Shown: positions 36,610-51,880, counted from the first letter of the stretch. The stretch: DNA of 64,000 bases from Nomia melanderi (GCF_051020985.1 NC_135009.1:10858606-10922605); one strand, 5' to 3'. The notes: generated by a model from the sequence alone, not told the origin. A program made the numbers and translations.

Positions 36610-39600
36610 TTATCGTTCGCAGAGTTTCTCGATTCGCTTTATTGTTACTACCGTAACGGACTGGACGCTCTACGAGCGACGTATCGCGCGTATCGTGTCT
36701 GTTTAGAGGTTATGTTCAACTCCGCCGGGACTGCGAGCACGGCGAACGGGGAAACGTTGGTAAAGGGAGAAAATACGTCGCCGGATGGTTTTTAGGGTAA
36801 TCTTACGCAAGATCCGTCGCCTTGACCGTGCTACCCCCGGTAAAAGTGCGTGCTTCGCGGAAACCCATTTACTTATTTACCGCGTTGAGTGAGGCTTCCG
36901 CGAAAGAGAGGTTAGGGGACTCGAGGCGCACCGAGAGGACACATAAGGCACTCCGGAGTGAAAGTAAATACGTAGCTCTCGTCGGTATTCTCGTTTCACG
37001 TGCTATTAGCTTTTCAAATGCATTATTCGAGCATTCGGGGTGTATTTGTGCTTGAGTCGATATCGTCAAACGTTTCTTATCGTTCTCGTTTACTTCGAAC
37101 GACCTTCCCAATGCCGCAAATGTAACCGGTTTCACTTTAGGAAGAACTCACCAACTGGCCCGGTTGACTCATTTTTAATCGCATCTTCCGTTAACTATTC
37201 GTCTTACTACTCGTCTTACCACTCGTCAGCGATTGACAATATTTACATTGTACTCTACCGTAATACTCGGAGCACGTACAATTCCCATCACGTTTATTGC
37301 TGCTTAAGTCCCATCAGATTGCAATCGTCCGCTGTTAATGTTTCCCTCATGACCGCTCGCCGTTCGAAGAAGTGGCGATTGGTAAATAATTAACGGGTCG
37401 GTTAATGGGTAAATGAATTTTTCAACTCTCCAGCGCGTATTTATCATTTATCGGAAACTTGCACGGTTGTCCGATACACATTCGTGCGCCGCAGCTTTTT
37501 ACCCCGGGCGCTGATCGTCGTCTATTTATATCCGCGAACTTCGATCCGATAATTCGGAGCACTTTGCACCGAACGATCGACGAAATTGTTACGCAGATAA
37601 ACCATTATCTAGCGGCGGACGAAAGCTGACGAATTTCCCGTTGACTGTTTATCCAGCGGATATCGGCGCGCGATTTACACAGCCTCGAGTGTTGCGGGAT
37701 TCCGTGTAAACGGAGAGGATCATTCTCGTTGGGTAATTATTCCAAGAAACAGGCGAACAAACGTTGCTCCCGATTCGATCGGAGATCTCTCTGTTTGCCG
37801 TTTACGCACGGCTGCTCGAGTCGAAAACGTTTGCTATTGTGTTTACGTTTCGCGTACCGTGTCTCTTCTGGGAGAGGAACCGGTCGCCATCTTTCTTCGC
37901 CTCGAGCCGAATCGGAGCAGGTATCCGGGGCCCGGCCGTGTATTTACCGAGGGGCCAGGCAGGCCCCGAGGCGGCCGGCAGCAGAGCAGGGCTTTCCCAA
38001 CGGAAACCGGGCCCCGTGATCCGAAAAGCCGGCGGATTGGGTTTCGAGCACAATGGGACCCACCTTTTCGCCACGTTCTCCGTGCGTGCGTTAACACGAA
38101 ACAAAAACCACGGCCACAGACCGTCATATTCGAAATCTTTTAATGTCGATACTATGGGTTCGAATATTCCTTGTCTTAAATCCTAATACTATTCATCGAA
38201 GGTCTGTTGACCAGTTGTTTCTACGATCAGTAATCCGTAAATTGTATGCTTTTATGGCGCGTGTACAGTTTCTTTATGGTTGAGGAGAAGGAAGCCTGAG
38301 AAGGTCAAATTTATTTGGATTTTATTGGAATACTTAAGAGTGGGAGAAAGAGAGGTTCTTTTTATGTGTCAGGTTACATAAATGTTCGTATAGAGGTTGT
38401 GTTTCATCAGGAACAATGACGCACGTTGCGCCGACTGTTAGGGGTGGTTTCTCGAAGATGTAGGCACGTGTGTTTGCTTACATCCCGGAGTTTTCTGTTT
38501 CGTCACGGCCGCTGGAAGCCAGGAGGGCCGTTTTTGCGCGAGTTTAACGTGTTCATGCCGGCGTCCGATTCCTCGTAACCCGGCTTAAAAGCTTCGCTGT
38601 CCGTGTAATTGACGTTAATACGCAGATCGTATTACTCGCTTTGTCGCCACTCGTTTTTGTGCGCCTCCTTACGCAAGCCGAATAAAGGGAACCGTACTCT
38701 CCGAGCCTCGAAGCTACAGAAATTTCAACTACCAAAGTATCAATGAAACGCTTTGAATCGTCATTCGTCTGAAAACAAGCTCGAGGGTCTTATATTTGCA
38801 ACGAGATTATCAATGCTCGTCGTTAGAGGAATATACGTATATTGAACTAATAGATAATTCATCACCGAAAGGAGAGTTTAACGTTCGCTGAATGGACTGT
38901 GTGCACAGTTTCGATCCCCAATATTTCACGAAAATCTGTGTTTGACCGTTCACGAAATACATTCCATTTCGCGCAGCGTACACGAAACGATCCGATGCAG
39001 AATATCGAGATAATCGTGCGTAACTATCGGCAAACATGATACCGACGGTGCGGTCAGGAAGGATATATCAATGAAACGGCCACGTGACGAGGTATCGATG
39101 GCAAGGTAACGCTGCAAGGTCTGCTCGAACGAGACGAGGGAAAAACGGAGAGACCCCCCGAAAAACGAGAGAAAGGGAGAGAGAGAAGAGTTGGAGCGGT
39201 TTCGAGCCACTATCGGAAAAATAATCGGAGTGGATTAAAAACCTCGGGACAGTTGCCGGGCGGGCAACGGAAAACTTTGCTCGGTCGGACGGTACGAATG
39301 CCCCGCGCCGTGAGGATATTGTTTCATTTTTTCCGGCCCGCGAAGTATGCCACTCGTTTAAATTCCTTTCATATTTTTTTGTTCCCCGCGGCGCGTTGCG
39401 CCCCGTTTCAGAGTAGAAGTTAAATTACGCGCAATAAAGGCAAGAATTTATGGAACTACTTAATGAATTGCCGTTTGAAATATTTCCTCCGTTCGCTGCC
39501 TACGTCGGGCGGAACATTTAAAAATGGCACCGGTTACGGGAACATGTTCGTTAAATAATGCCGTGTTATCAATCTCTATTAAGCTGCAAAGGAATATTTA

Positions 39601-42600
39601 AACGAGTAATTAACCGGTCATCCTCTTACAAGACGCCTGCGCTAGCAAATTCTCCCGGTATAATTAAAATCACAATATCAAAGGGTGTCGAAAACGAAAC
39701 TCCTTATCTCCTGAATCCCAAGCTGTTTCTAAGAAAGTCGTTCCAAACTTCAACCGCGAATCACCGGGATACTTCTCGAAGAACATCCCGTCCTTTGGTC
39801 CCTCGTTGCCCTTAAAACGCTGAAAGAAAGATACGGGACTCACGAGAGCGTTTTCGACACGGCCGCAATTACACGGCCGGATTCGCCTCGAGCGAATTTG
39901 CATCTGCGACGGGAGAAGCTGGTAGCAGCAGGGGATGGACCGAGGGGAGAAACGCTTAAGGGCCCGGCGGCCGATGGGAACGATCGATCGATTGGTCGAG
40001 CGCGAGCTCCCGCCTCGGTATAAAGTACCCGGCGATAGACGCTGGAAATAGCGTGGTACGTCCTATATTTCAAAATACCCGTCGAAGGAAAAACTGGAAC
40101 TGGAAAGGCGGGGATGATAGGGGCGGCGGAGGAAAATTAGCGAGCTTCGCCCGAGTCAATGTCGACACGAGTGGTTTCCGGGATGACGTCGGGATGAGAC
40201 CGTCCACTTCCGGCCCGTTCTTCGGTGAATAATGCGAAACCGGTGGAGGATGGTGACACCAGGGGGTTGATTCCGCGTACGTGTCGTTCGGGCGAGAAGC
40301 GAAGGCGCTTGACCTAAAAAGCGATTTTTTCTCGTCTCTTTCTCTCTCTCTCTTCTTTCTCCCTCTCCTTTTTCGTTTTTCACGTGAAAATCCGAAGAGG
40401 CACGGCCACGCTTGGAATATATTTCTTTCATTTATTTATCCCCGGTGGAAATGGCACTGGTAATACCGGCGGATTAACGTCGTCGAATAATACCCCCGGC
40501 GAGCTCATGATGGTATAATCTCCTTTGAATTTTTTGCGCATCGCACCCGCGGAAAAGTTTCACCACCCCGTTCTGTCGAATTCAAAGCTTTTGCTGCTGC
40601 TGCTGCCGCGGACTAGGGGCATTTTCAAATTAACCGGATGTCCGTGGCTGGAATTTTCGGGCTGAAAGCAGCGCTCGCGTCCCTCGATCGATCGCGATTG
40701 TTCAATTTTTAACCAGGCTGCTTTGTGTTGCCTACCCGCGAATAAATTACTCTGTTCCTTTTTTCCCCTCGACCGTTAGTTGTCCGCGACACGCGGACGA
40801 TACACACGGAAAAAGTTTCGTTTAATCGAAGTTCGTTTATTCGAATTGATTTTGTCATGGGGCTCGTGGTTTACCGTACATGTCGACGAACTTTTATTGG
40901 TTGAATTTTTTCGTTTTTGTTTTTGGTCTTTGAACCCACGGCTCGAGCAATTCCATTGTCCCTCGCGTACTTTGTTCAAACCAATTCGCTTCGAAAGGAA
41001 CTTTTGTTGATAGTTACATTTTTATGTTGGAAACGTATGAAATAATTTAATACTGCCGGTGCACGCTCGCGAGCATTAAAGTTAGGTTGCAGACGAATTT
41101 GTCGTTCCTTAATTGGACGGCTGCCCGATTTAATTCGCGGGATATTTGTGGAAGAATGATTTGAACCGTGCGTCGGGTTGAAATGAGGGAAAGTGTGGCC
41201 TGATGAAGTATGTATTTGCATAAATTGAACTTTACTGAAATGTCAGCTTTTTATTTGAACATGTGTCCAGACAGGTTTGCCAAAGGAAACAGCATCTTAT
41301 GCTTGCACTTCTGATGTAGATTCTATTTTTACAGAATTTCGAAGTTGATAATCATCATTTGGTTTAAAGGTGTCTTTCTATCTACAAGTTTAATCGGTCG
41401 CGACGGGAATAATGGCAAACGTTCGATCGAAACTCGCGGGACGTCGCGTTAATAGGGAACGATTGGAAACGCTTCGAGTTTGAGGGAAACTCGCGAACCG
41501 TACTTTTTGCGAAGCAATCTTGCTGATTGGTAGAGGTTCCCGTATCGGAGCTCATGTCCCCGGAAACTGTTTGCCAAAGCCCCGCTCGACGAGCGAGGGA
41601 AACAAAAGGTCGGACTAGAGGTGCGATTCCAGTTCCTCCGCGAGCGATCGGAAACGTTCGTTCCAGATTAAATCAACTTGGACGATTGTTGCGCGCGGAA
41701 CTGAGGAGAGAATCGTCTTTGTTCAACCTAGATACTCGAACTCTCTGAAACTCGCGAATCGTTAACCCTTCTCGATCCTTGTGTCGAGTCAAACTTGATT
41801 TTCTTCCAATCAATATGTGTTTTACTACCTTCTTTGCATACAGACACTAGTTTTCAACAATTATCAATTACTATTGCCTTAAGAATTTACAAAGATGCGC
41901 AGTCCAGTTCAATTCCCTATTCTATAGGAAAGGAAGTTTGAAGAAATAATATAAAATGCATGTAGCTAGATAAAAATTCGCAACGCAATTACGAATTCCT
42001 TCCAGGGATACAGTACACGATTCACTTTTTGTACCTTTCCCTCGATCTTTAGCAACATCGGGGAGAATCGCTAAACTCGTATGCCTCTATAAATCAAAAG
42101 TTACCTCGAATTTCCCTAGTTTCCGGCTGCATACAACGTGTAAGGGTCGTTGGATCGATCGCGGCGGGAGGATCGAAACCCTCGCGCGCGCGGATTTCGA
42201 TCGAACGTAGTGGCTATTTTTATTCCCCGTTTTCCAACCCCCCCGAGGCGGCTAGAGGGTTCATGCCCCGCGAAAGCACGCGAAACGGTGCGCGCGCGCG
42301 CTCGCTTGCTCGCGTGTTCGGCCGAGCTTTAAAGATCACGCGCTCTCTTTATAGCCATTGGACAATTTTATAACGCTCCCGACCAGCTCGACCGGCCGCG
42401 GGCTGCATGTCCGCGGAATTGCGATCGCCGTGGATAAACAAAGCGAACGATTGAAATGCGATGAAAGTCCTCGATACCTTGGACACTGTGACGGGTCGAT
42501 CAAGGCGTCGAAAAATTGTCTGGAATTTCCGGCGTCACATTCGAATTTCTTCCGAAGAAAACGAGCTAAAGAGAAAATTCCCCTAAGTGATATATTAATC

Positions 42601-42991
42601 GAACGCTGGATAGGCCTCCCGGATATTAAGAAATATTTCGCGCGTGTAACGCGATTCGTCGGGACTCGCGAGCGCGTACAAAGTGGAAGGAAGTGTCGCT
42701 CGGAGCTTAAACGGCGACGCTCGGCGTCGTTAATCCGGCGGATACGTGTCAAGGCTCTTTCTCTGTGGCCGGCCATTGTTTTTTCAGCCGTTGGAAATTA
42801 TCGTCTTTGAATACGCTTAGCTCTGGAGGAATTTATTATTGCTCGTCGAAAGAAAGTCTTGTTCCGACGTGGTTATTCGCGGCTACTCGATTTATCCGTA
42901 CGCGTGCGTGATTGCCGATACTTCGCGCTCGAAAGTTGCTGCATCTCCTTTTCATTGTGTGAAAGATCAAATAAGGAAACGTATCGGTCAA

Positions 42992-43222
42992 CATGTTGAT
43001 TGCACGGTGATTATCGATGACCGGAGATTTTACACTACTTGAAAGCATTCACAATTCCTAAAGTAACTGACGTCGAATAAAAATATTCAATAGCGTAAAT
43101 AATTAAATAACAGTGTAACCTAATTGTATATACCAAATAATTCGTAATCGTTCCTTTTCATCTTTGCTACAAAAGAATAAGTGATACACAAAGGACAATA
43201 GTTCTTCATAGAAGTCAACGTG
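42992..43222. mobile_element. TTAA-flanked TIR element (231 bp), inverted copy of the 594 element
   Basis: TTAA is intact at 43223-43226; the other flank reads TCAA (42988-42991), apparently mutated TTAA. The minus strand aligns with the plus strand of 594-826 over nearly the full length, with near-identical blocks such as TTTGTAGCAAA and ATTATTTGGTA and a shared ACCGGAG-side terminus. Left end CATGTTGATTGC, right end (reverse complement) CACGTTGACTTC. It lies inside the long intron. Confidence 0.7.
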
Positions 43223-46200
43223 TTAATTAGGGTACGGAGAATGCATTTGTTAATCGCGCAATGAGATCCGCGAGTTTGAGCTTCTCCTGAATGTTTTTGA
43301 AGTTCGCGAAGTTCGCTTTTCATTTAGACTATCGCTGTAGTTCGAGTCGAAGGGATCTTTCGGTTTACAGAAGTAACTAGCTACTTGCCGAAACTTCGGG
43401 CACGATGAAACGTCGCCGCGAGATACGCCATTGTGACGCTGCCGCGTTGAACGCCGACGGGAATGGAATACGAACGGTTTTCGTGTCGACGGGTTAACGT
43501 AAACGTTTCGAACGGCCCGCAGTTTCGACGACTTTCGATTGTTAACACGTCAAGGGGACTTTCGAGTATATACTTTGATAATTAAGGAACTTTACTAAAA
43601 CGGATCTTTATCGTCAGTCATGTTCTTCGTTAAGGGGTTCGTTAAGTTAGCGGGAATAAGTGATTTTATACACACTTACGCGTGTCTCGTTTACTTAATG
43701 TGAATTAACTTTGCTACTCTCTTCATTCCTATGCAAACTGAAACTTCGGTCTTAATTTCCTTAATCGAATTCATGTTGAATCCGGACTGTCTTCGTGGAG
43801 TTCGTTTGATTTGACGATCTCGCTGCCAGTATCATTTAATTTCACCGTTTCGTAAGAGGTTTCTTCGCGGAAATGCAGCCCGTGTCCATCCACCGATACG
43901 GGAATTAAGTTCTAACGCGTCTCCGACTAGGCTGGATTAAGATTGATGATTAAATAGCGCGACGTTGGCTATTGTCTCGCCGCGAAGGAGACAACACGGT
44001 TCCATTATTCACGATCGCTAACGACACGACGCGACGCCCGGAATTGGCGTCATACTTCCTGACATTTGACATCTAGCACTTGCCAGTTAGTTTCGTAGCA
44101 TTATTATAATGGCCGTTCGTGTTAGAATCTCCTGATCCACCTGAAACTGAACGTCTTGGTCGGACATCTTTCGACCACAGCGTCTCTATTTCTTTTTATT
44201 ATGCAATCATCATTTTATTCTAGTTTCTACAGTCAAACAATGCTACAAGAGATATCAAAAGATCTAAATATTCAATCAATTATGGTAACATCTGTATCAA
44301 ACGTAAGGAGAATTCGAAAAGACCGAAAGGTACCAAGAATTGGGCGTTATCCTTGAAAATGTAATCTGTCTCACGCGTAAAGGATTTATTTACGTGCATG
44401 TTAATAATAATATACGATCCAAGGACATAAATTCAAGGGGTTCATCGTGAAATAGGGAAGAGCCGTTCATTCTCCTTGAATCGCTCATATCACGGGTTAT
44501 TATTATCTGCCTCGTTTGTTGCTCGCGTCCGAGGGAATTGAGAGATCCGCTCTGGCAGCAGCCTAGGAAATTCTCTCGACGTCTCCGCCGTCGAAAATTT
44601 CATTTCATAATTCGGATGATTTATTATTTCGCTCGAAACGTGGATCGCTGAACGTTCTCGAACGGAGCGCGCGCGCGCCTTCGCCTCGTCTAATTCCTTC
44701 CTCTTTTTTCCATTAATTTCATCGTGAACTCGAGGGATACGGGCGCGTGTGATCTCTCCCTCGTTTCGATTAAACGGTGCATCCGTTCGCGTCACTGGAA
44801 TTCGCTGCGGGTACCAGTATGAGGCTCGCAAGACGTCAACTAAGAATTCGAGCCTCCGATCGAACGAAATTGACCAACGTTTCGGGTTCCCTTTCCATGA
44901 ATTCACTATTTCTGACACTTTTTACTCCTTCTTCGTGTTAAAGGAAGTTCGAAGTTCTTCGGTAGCACGTTCCTCAAGAGAACAATCGGTAGACTCGCGA
45001 ACGCCGGTCCACGATTTTTGTGGGTCGGCTTGAACGTCGGAGAGGAATAAATTTTAGACGGAAACGGAGAGAATTTCCTCGCTCCAAGTCTTTCTCCCCG
45101 CTTTACGATTCAATCGGGTTTCAAGGTATAAGTCGCCAGCGTTTTCTTCTGATATTTCCAGCGAGAATTTTGAAATTCTGTTAGCTCGATTCGCGGCTCC
45201 GCCGTAAAAAAGCCGTTCAATCGGGGATTCTTTTACGAACTTTTTCCCCATTATTTCCGCTGGAAATTCTGTTTCGATTTCAGTCGCGGGAGAAGTTTCG
45301 AAGGGCGAAGTGTCTTCGGTTCCGGTTAAACTTTTCTCGTGGATTTATGGATGCAATTTCGCCGGGGGCTTGTTTAGAAAAAAAATGAGAGTGGGAAGGG
45401 AGAGTGTATCCATGCATACGTAGAATCGTCTATGGGAATTTTCCAGCCTCCGGGAAATCCCGACGAACCCTTCGCCGGATCCGCAGCGCTTGGCAACGCT
45501 CCAATGAAATTTCCCGTCGGCCAAACATAAAAGCGCCTCCCCTCTCGCGACGTTTCGCGAGCCAACCGCGAGATAATTTTGAAAAATCTGCTCTCGCGCG
45601 TAACGCGCGAACTAGTTGAACCCCCCTAACGACCGTGGCGTGTTGCGTTTGTCGCGTACCGATGTTAAATTCTAATCTGGCCAAGTTTATTTTCAAACGC
45701 GTCGTATTTTTCCGACTTTTCTCGTTCGTTACGTAAGTTTCGGACTAACGAGACATTACGAGGGTTAGTTTTCGTATTCCTTTCACTTTAGCGAAGACAA
45801 GGTGATAACGGTTTCTCGAAGTATATTTCGGAGTATTTATAAACGGCGCGATTTTCAACCCCGTTCGCAACGCACGCGCACCCATTATATATAAAACCCT
45901 TCGTCATCGGCCGGGTGATTCACGTTCTGGATCGCGGCACCGTTTTTAGATCGGGGACCGCGGCCGCTCGCGGCTCGCGCGAAACTAGGAGCTCGGAGCT
46001 TGCGCAAAATTGACCGTGAAACGCTCGCGGAAACGATTTCAATTCTAATATACGAATTGCAGTTAACAATATTACCTTCTGCATAACCCTTTGACAGTGT
46101 GCTCAACTTCATTTGGTATAAGTATTTTAGAAGTCTCATCTATAACAATCACTGAGTTGTAGAAGAAAAACCTGGCAGCTTTCCATATCTGTGAATCTAG

Positions 46201-46360
46201 AAAATTGATCCTCGAAAGAGTACCTCAGAAAAATTACTTTATAAAAACACACCTTCTATGCAATTAATAAGATCCCGAAATGCACCAGACGTTGCCTCCT
46301 CAAAAGTATCCACTTATCTAGAATTAATAACACAAAACAGACTTCATCGTCCTCGGTAAA

Positions 46361-46469
46361 TCAAATCGAATTAAATTAAATTACATCAAATTACGCCAAC
46401 TTGAATTAAATTAAATTAGATGAAATTGAAAGTTCCTTATTCTCAAATTCAATTCAATCGAATTAAACA
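46361..46469 (+). repeat. AATTAAATT-type AT-rich degenerate repeat
   Basis: Repeated AAATTAAATTA, AAATTCAATTC and CGAATTAAA words over about 110 bp. Noncoding, intronic. Confidence 0.55.
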
Positions 46470-49400
46470 GTTCCTTGCGCTCGATCGAAAGAAACATATC
46501 CGAAAGATCCGCCTGGACCGTCAACACATTAAATTGTCGTATTAATTCCGCGCAACGTACCCGCGTTGGCCATTCCGTTCTGGTTTGCGGAGCGTGATAA
46601 ATCGCGCGGGCGAGAAACCGAGGGAGCGATCGATGATCCCAGCTGCCGTCGATCGACAGCGAATATTATTAACCGCAACGAACCGGCGACGGAGGCCAGC
46701 AACCCCGTACCGTCCGTCGCGTCGGTCCGTTCGTCGGGGCAGCCTCGACCCTGCCACGGAGCCGTGCGCGTTTTCGAGCCGCACCGCGCTCTCCGCCGGC
46801 GCCGGAACACGGTGTCGAATGCCAACTTCCACGGGACACGGGTCGGTTTTATCGATGCGTCGTTCGCCGGTCGCTCGTCATCGCCGCGCGCGGCACATTG
46901 TTGCTTCTGTACACTGCACCGTTTGCGGAATTAAACTCGCGTAGGCGGCAGCCATTTTGGACCCTAACCTGCTGGGAAGGGAGCAGCACGAGCGACACTG
47001 GCGAGTTTGTTTGAATATCGCCAGGGCGTTTTGACACTTGAATATTCATGAATCATATCTCGCTGTTCCGTGGAATTCTGTAAATTGCGCGTGGAAGGAT
47101 CCGAACGTTACCGGGTATTTTGTAGGGAAGCGGTGGGCAAATCGCGGCCGACCATTTTCGTAGGGGAATATGGGTATCGGGAAACGTGTTTTCATAGAGC
47201 GGAACACTGGAGTTTCAGATTTGTTGCCGGAACGGAATGAATAGTTTAATCGAATGTCTGGTACAAGATTTCCACTTGTTCTGCGATTTGTATATTGGTA
47301 GTGTATCGGAGAATCATTTGATTAATGTGTTAATAATTTCGATAGGCGAGATTGGGAAATTGAGGGATGACCTTCAGGTTGAACCGTGCGCCGGGGGGTT
47401 TGTAAGAATTAGACACAGTGCGGTAGAGTTTCGCCCGGCGGTTGTCCTCGTAAATACCGATAAAAGTGACTTTTGTTATCGTAAGCCCGAGTTTAATGGT
47501 TCCCTTGGAAATTCGATTCTGCCTTGCCGCGCGTCGCCCGTATTTTAAGCGAACGTGGCGGTTACGTCGATGCGCGGCACACGTAGCACACCCGCTTCCC
47601 GATGGGTCTATTATTTCTCTAGCAGCCGCGCGCGAGATGTTTTGCTTCCGTTTCGGGAGACCCGCAGTTCGAAAAGAAAACGGCGAAACGATCGCGCGAT
47701 CACTCGAATCGTTCCACTTTAGTCGAATGGAATTACTACTATTTGGAAGACGCAGACCTGGAACGAGATGCGCTCGTGATTGAAACTCTAACGGGTAACC
47801 CAATTTTCGGTCGGATTACAACCTCATTAACACTTCAATTATCCATGGTGGATATCTTCATGCGTGCCTCGAAACTCGCATTATCCAGCAGCCTCCGCAT
47901 TGCCTAATACTTCACTGAAATAATTCGCCGAGCCGAATTTATACTAAATTATCCCGGCGCAAATCGAAAATTGGATCAATCCTTCGAGTTTCTACAGCGC
48001 CACGCTCGTTCGTCCTTGCCTCGAATTTCTTCCCATTCCCTTGCTTACCATTTCCTAATACTGCAGAAAAGCTGCGATAACGACAACGGTAATAATGATG
48101 ATTATGATGTTTCTCCACTTCATACATCGTTGCAGAACAGAAGATTAAAGGAACAATATCTCTAAACTGTCATATAAAACAACCAAAACACGCATCGTTC
48201 ATCATCGTATGAACTACAGTCATCTTTCAACCCGATCTTCCCAATTTCCCAGGCGCTGCGTACAATTCCTTTCGATATAAATCTAAATCTGACATAAATC
48301 ATATACGGAGCGGCGAACGCGTGTATCATAATTATTCTAAATTCGATAGTGACGGGCACCGTTTACGAAACTCCTCTCGGAATCGTCTAGGATTCCCGTG
48401 ACAGCCAGATGGATCTCGGACAACGCGTTCAAGTAACGATTCGGGAGCGGGACACCGCGGCAAGCGACGTGGATTAATACCGAAAATGAAGAATCGTCGC
48501 TGGCACGCGTCAAAGGCGTAGAACCACGGGGAGTTAAATACGTCCCGTTCGTCGAATGGACCGTTCCGCCATTCCGCGTTTTCTACGGGATAAATATATC
48601 CACCTTGGTGCGGCCCTCGACCGTCGCGATTTATTCGTTTCCGCGGCGAACGAAGGCGATACACGTCCGCCGGATAAATGAAGGGCCGGGGAATCGCAAA
48701 TGGACCGCGTCCAGTCGACGCGGCTTCGCTAACTCAATCATCCCGTAACTGCGACAAAATCCGCGCGGGAGACCGCTCTCAAAAACCACTGATTCACACT
48801 TGGTACACCGGGACCTCGATCCACCGAGCCTCGCTGGCGCTGTTTTTCGCGACCTGGACTTCTGGACTTTTCGGTTGTCCGCGGACTTGATAATTCGGAT
48901 TCTTATCACTAGTTTTACGCACGTTTATTCTACACTTTATTCTATTGTTCCTAGAACGCTACGTGTTCGTCTATATAAAGCGCGGAGATTGTAGCTTCAA
49001 AACCTGAATATTGCAATGCGTATTCGAATAATCGCACGAATGAAAATTGAGTTTAATTGTTACGAAATAATATTCAAAAAATTCAATATCCGCCACATTG
49101 ACGGGTTCCGTTAATATATCGTTAACTTTAAATGTAATGCAATTGGTCGCATGGCTGGTTTTATAGCTGGATTTTTGATTACTTTTCATGACTGCGTCAT
49201 GAGATGTTTGCTTTTGATTTTTGATATTACGTTTTGTTTAGTGCATGTAAAGTTGATCAGAATTTTTTGTATTATATTCTTTTATCCTGTTCTGCTTTTT
49301 TCCCTTGCTTTTTTGGCTTCAAAACGTAGTCTCGCACATTCAACGCGTTATGTACACGTAGAAATTGAATGCTCTTTTATTCATGGGTTTTTGTAAAAAA

Positions 49401-51840
49401 CATTGTTTGCGAAACATCATGGTTGGGATTAGCGACAGATTGGAAAAGGGAAAATATAACGACGCGAAAGTGTACAAACATTGCGCGTTGCTGAATAAAA
49501 TTGTATCGGCGAGAGAATTGTGAAATATTTCAGTATTTTTTAATTCGCTGCTCCGTAGTTGTTTAAAATTGAATTGGACACGTAGCGTTCCTGTTAATGA
49601 TTCGCCCAGAATTGTTTGCGTATCTATGATTCATACAAATTTTCGAAAATATCAGAAATTTCATATTGTCTCGCCTAGTTTCCACGTAATTCTCGATTTA
49701 CGAAAATTATTCACACTCAACATCGAAATTTATTTTCACTACAATTCCATGAACCACGGTATACGTATAAAATTGTTCAAAACCCCGTAGTCGAGCGATC
49801 GCGAGAAATTATCCTCATAAAGTTGTTAAAACTTAGACACATCACGAGGCAAGAGGGGGACGAATTTGTTCAGGGTCAACGAGTTCAGCGCAGGGAACAC
49901 GAAATAAGACACGTATGCGTTACAAGTAATATCCGAGCGGCGATTAATTTTCCTCGAGATTATCTACGCGGTCGTTCATGCTAATTAGAAAGTCCGCGAG
50001 TCGGTGCGCGTTTTCCTACGACAATTTCAAGAATCCCGACCGCGAAATACGAACGCCCCGCGCCGAAATAGTTTCGTAAACTCTTGTTTACAGGGCCCGA
50101 TGATTGCAAAACGAAGGCAATTCACCGCACAGAACGTTATCGTCGTTTCAATTATGCCGATTAATTAATTTTAATTACAAGCCGCGCGTTACCGTGCGCC
50201 GGCTGTAAAACCGAATTAATTGCGTTCTGTCATCGGACTGCGTAAAACGTCCGGTGACGTCTGATCCCGCGATCAATCGTTCGGATATTTGGTCTCGATT
50301 TCCATTGGCAGCTTAATGAACCGAGATTGTCGTTGTTCCCGCGAAGAAAACGTTGTCGGAAGCGAAGCTTCGACACACTGTCCAATCCCAAAAGTGTAAT
50401 TCGCGAAATTGTATTTCGAATTCTCCGTTTTCATCGATAATCGAATTAACCGCGATCGGATTATTCGTGTTAGATCTCGTGCACGTAAGCGTGAAATTGT
50501 TCGGGAAACTGGCATTTAGATTTCATAGGTTTTGAAACGGAAACGTGTACGTGTAAATTAATTTGCGAAGAATTAACCGACGAGAAATAATATCTTGTAA
50601 AGGACGTTCGAACGCGGCGATGGTTAATTTCAGCAATACGCTTGGAGGTAGAGATTCGAGTACTCGCTTGTCTCTGCTATCGTGAAGTCAGTGACAGCGA
50701 CGATAGAACACATTCCCGCGCCACTTCAACCACAGTTCGCTTTGCAACGGTTCCGTAACTTGGTGCGCCCACGGTACAGGCCGGTAGTCAATGAACCGCC
50801 GTCTGCGAAAAAGTTGTCGCATCGATTGCTACATTGTGCTTCGTGCCGCGCGCTCCTTTGAAATTCCCTTTATTCACGGTAAAAGTTCGTTCCTCGAGAA
50901 CTCCTGGTGATTTCTATCGAACTCCATTCCGCCCCGGTGAATCGCGTTGCCGTCGTGTCGCGGCTGAGAATCGCAGCGCCGGTCGACGGAACGCGGATCA
51001 ACTTTGTTGCGCCCGGAAGTTGTCGCTTCCCGTATACTTTCCGAAGAATTCAACGGGGAGGTCGAGCAATCAGTTTATTTACCGAGCGTATCTGGAAAAT
51101 GGGACGAATCGTTTCTGTCGGGCCAGCGATATTGTTGTCGAAAGAACAGGGACTCAGGAGAAAAGCTGCAGATGAAACGAATGGTGCGTTTAACGCCAGC
51201 GAGTGAACGACTATTAAAATGTTCCCATTCAATCGATCTCAAGTCACCTTCCACGGTTTCAATGCTTCATTGATTCTTCCATCTTCAAGATCACTCGAAG
51301 ACAACACGAGACGCAACAACGAAAAAACATCTCGAAGAAAGACACCCGACTCGCAAGAAGCTCCAAAGAATCCGCCTATTCACGATACTCTTCTCCTGAC
51401 GTTACTCAAACCATATGCCGAACACGTCGGGCACTTAAAAAAATAAAACATGCACCCGATCGTTTAATTTTAGGTAGACCCAGACCCTCGCAACCGGATT
51501 ACGTTCCTTGCGTCTATTATCACATCAGCCACTCCGCCGCGGGACCAGTTAATTCTCGCGTATGAGCAAACGAAAAATCTCGCGGAATCGTCTGTAGCGT
51601 CGTCGAGCGACGAGTTGCGGGCCGAGTTAATATCCCCGTACGCCACAAGGAATTCTTTGTTGGCCTGGCTGGCGAACTTAATCTCTGCCGCGTGCGGGTA
51701 GGGGCGGGCGAAATAAAAACGAGTCGTGGAGAGGGCCGCGGAGTCTCTCTATCGCGAAGGCGAATCGCGGTGGCGTTTCCCACGGGACGAGAGAAAGGGA
51801 GAGAAAGAGAGGAACGAGCGAGTCGGCCGTGAGTTCTCAC

Positions 51841-51880
51841 GGAGAGAGAGGAAGAGAGAGAGAGAGAGAGAGAGAGAAGA
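51841..51880 (+). repeat. (GA)n microsatellite
   Basis: GA dinucleotides with one GGAA interruption. It lies in a GC-rich intronic island (51490-52560) and is followed near 52163-52195 by TATATA-type sequence. Confidence 0.75.

Noticed and set aside
43489..43550. Two further TTAA words with CCCGTCGAC and CACGTCAAG ends
   Set aside because: They face away from each other and neither has a partner end about 230 bp away.
49151..49396. 81-codon ATG frame with hydrophobic residues
   Set aside because: Its hydrophobicity follows from T-rich sequence; there is no promoter or splice context, and it lies within the long intron.
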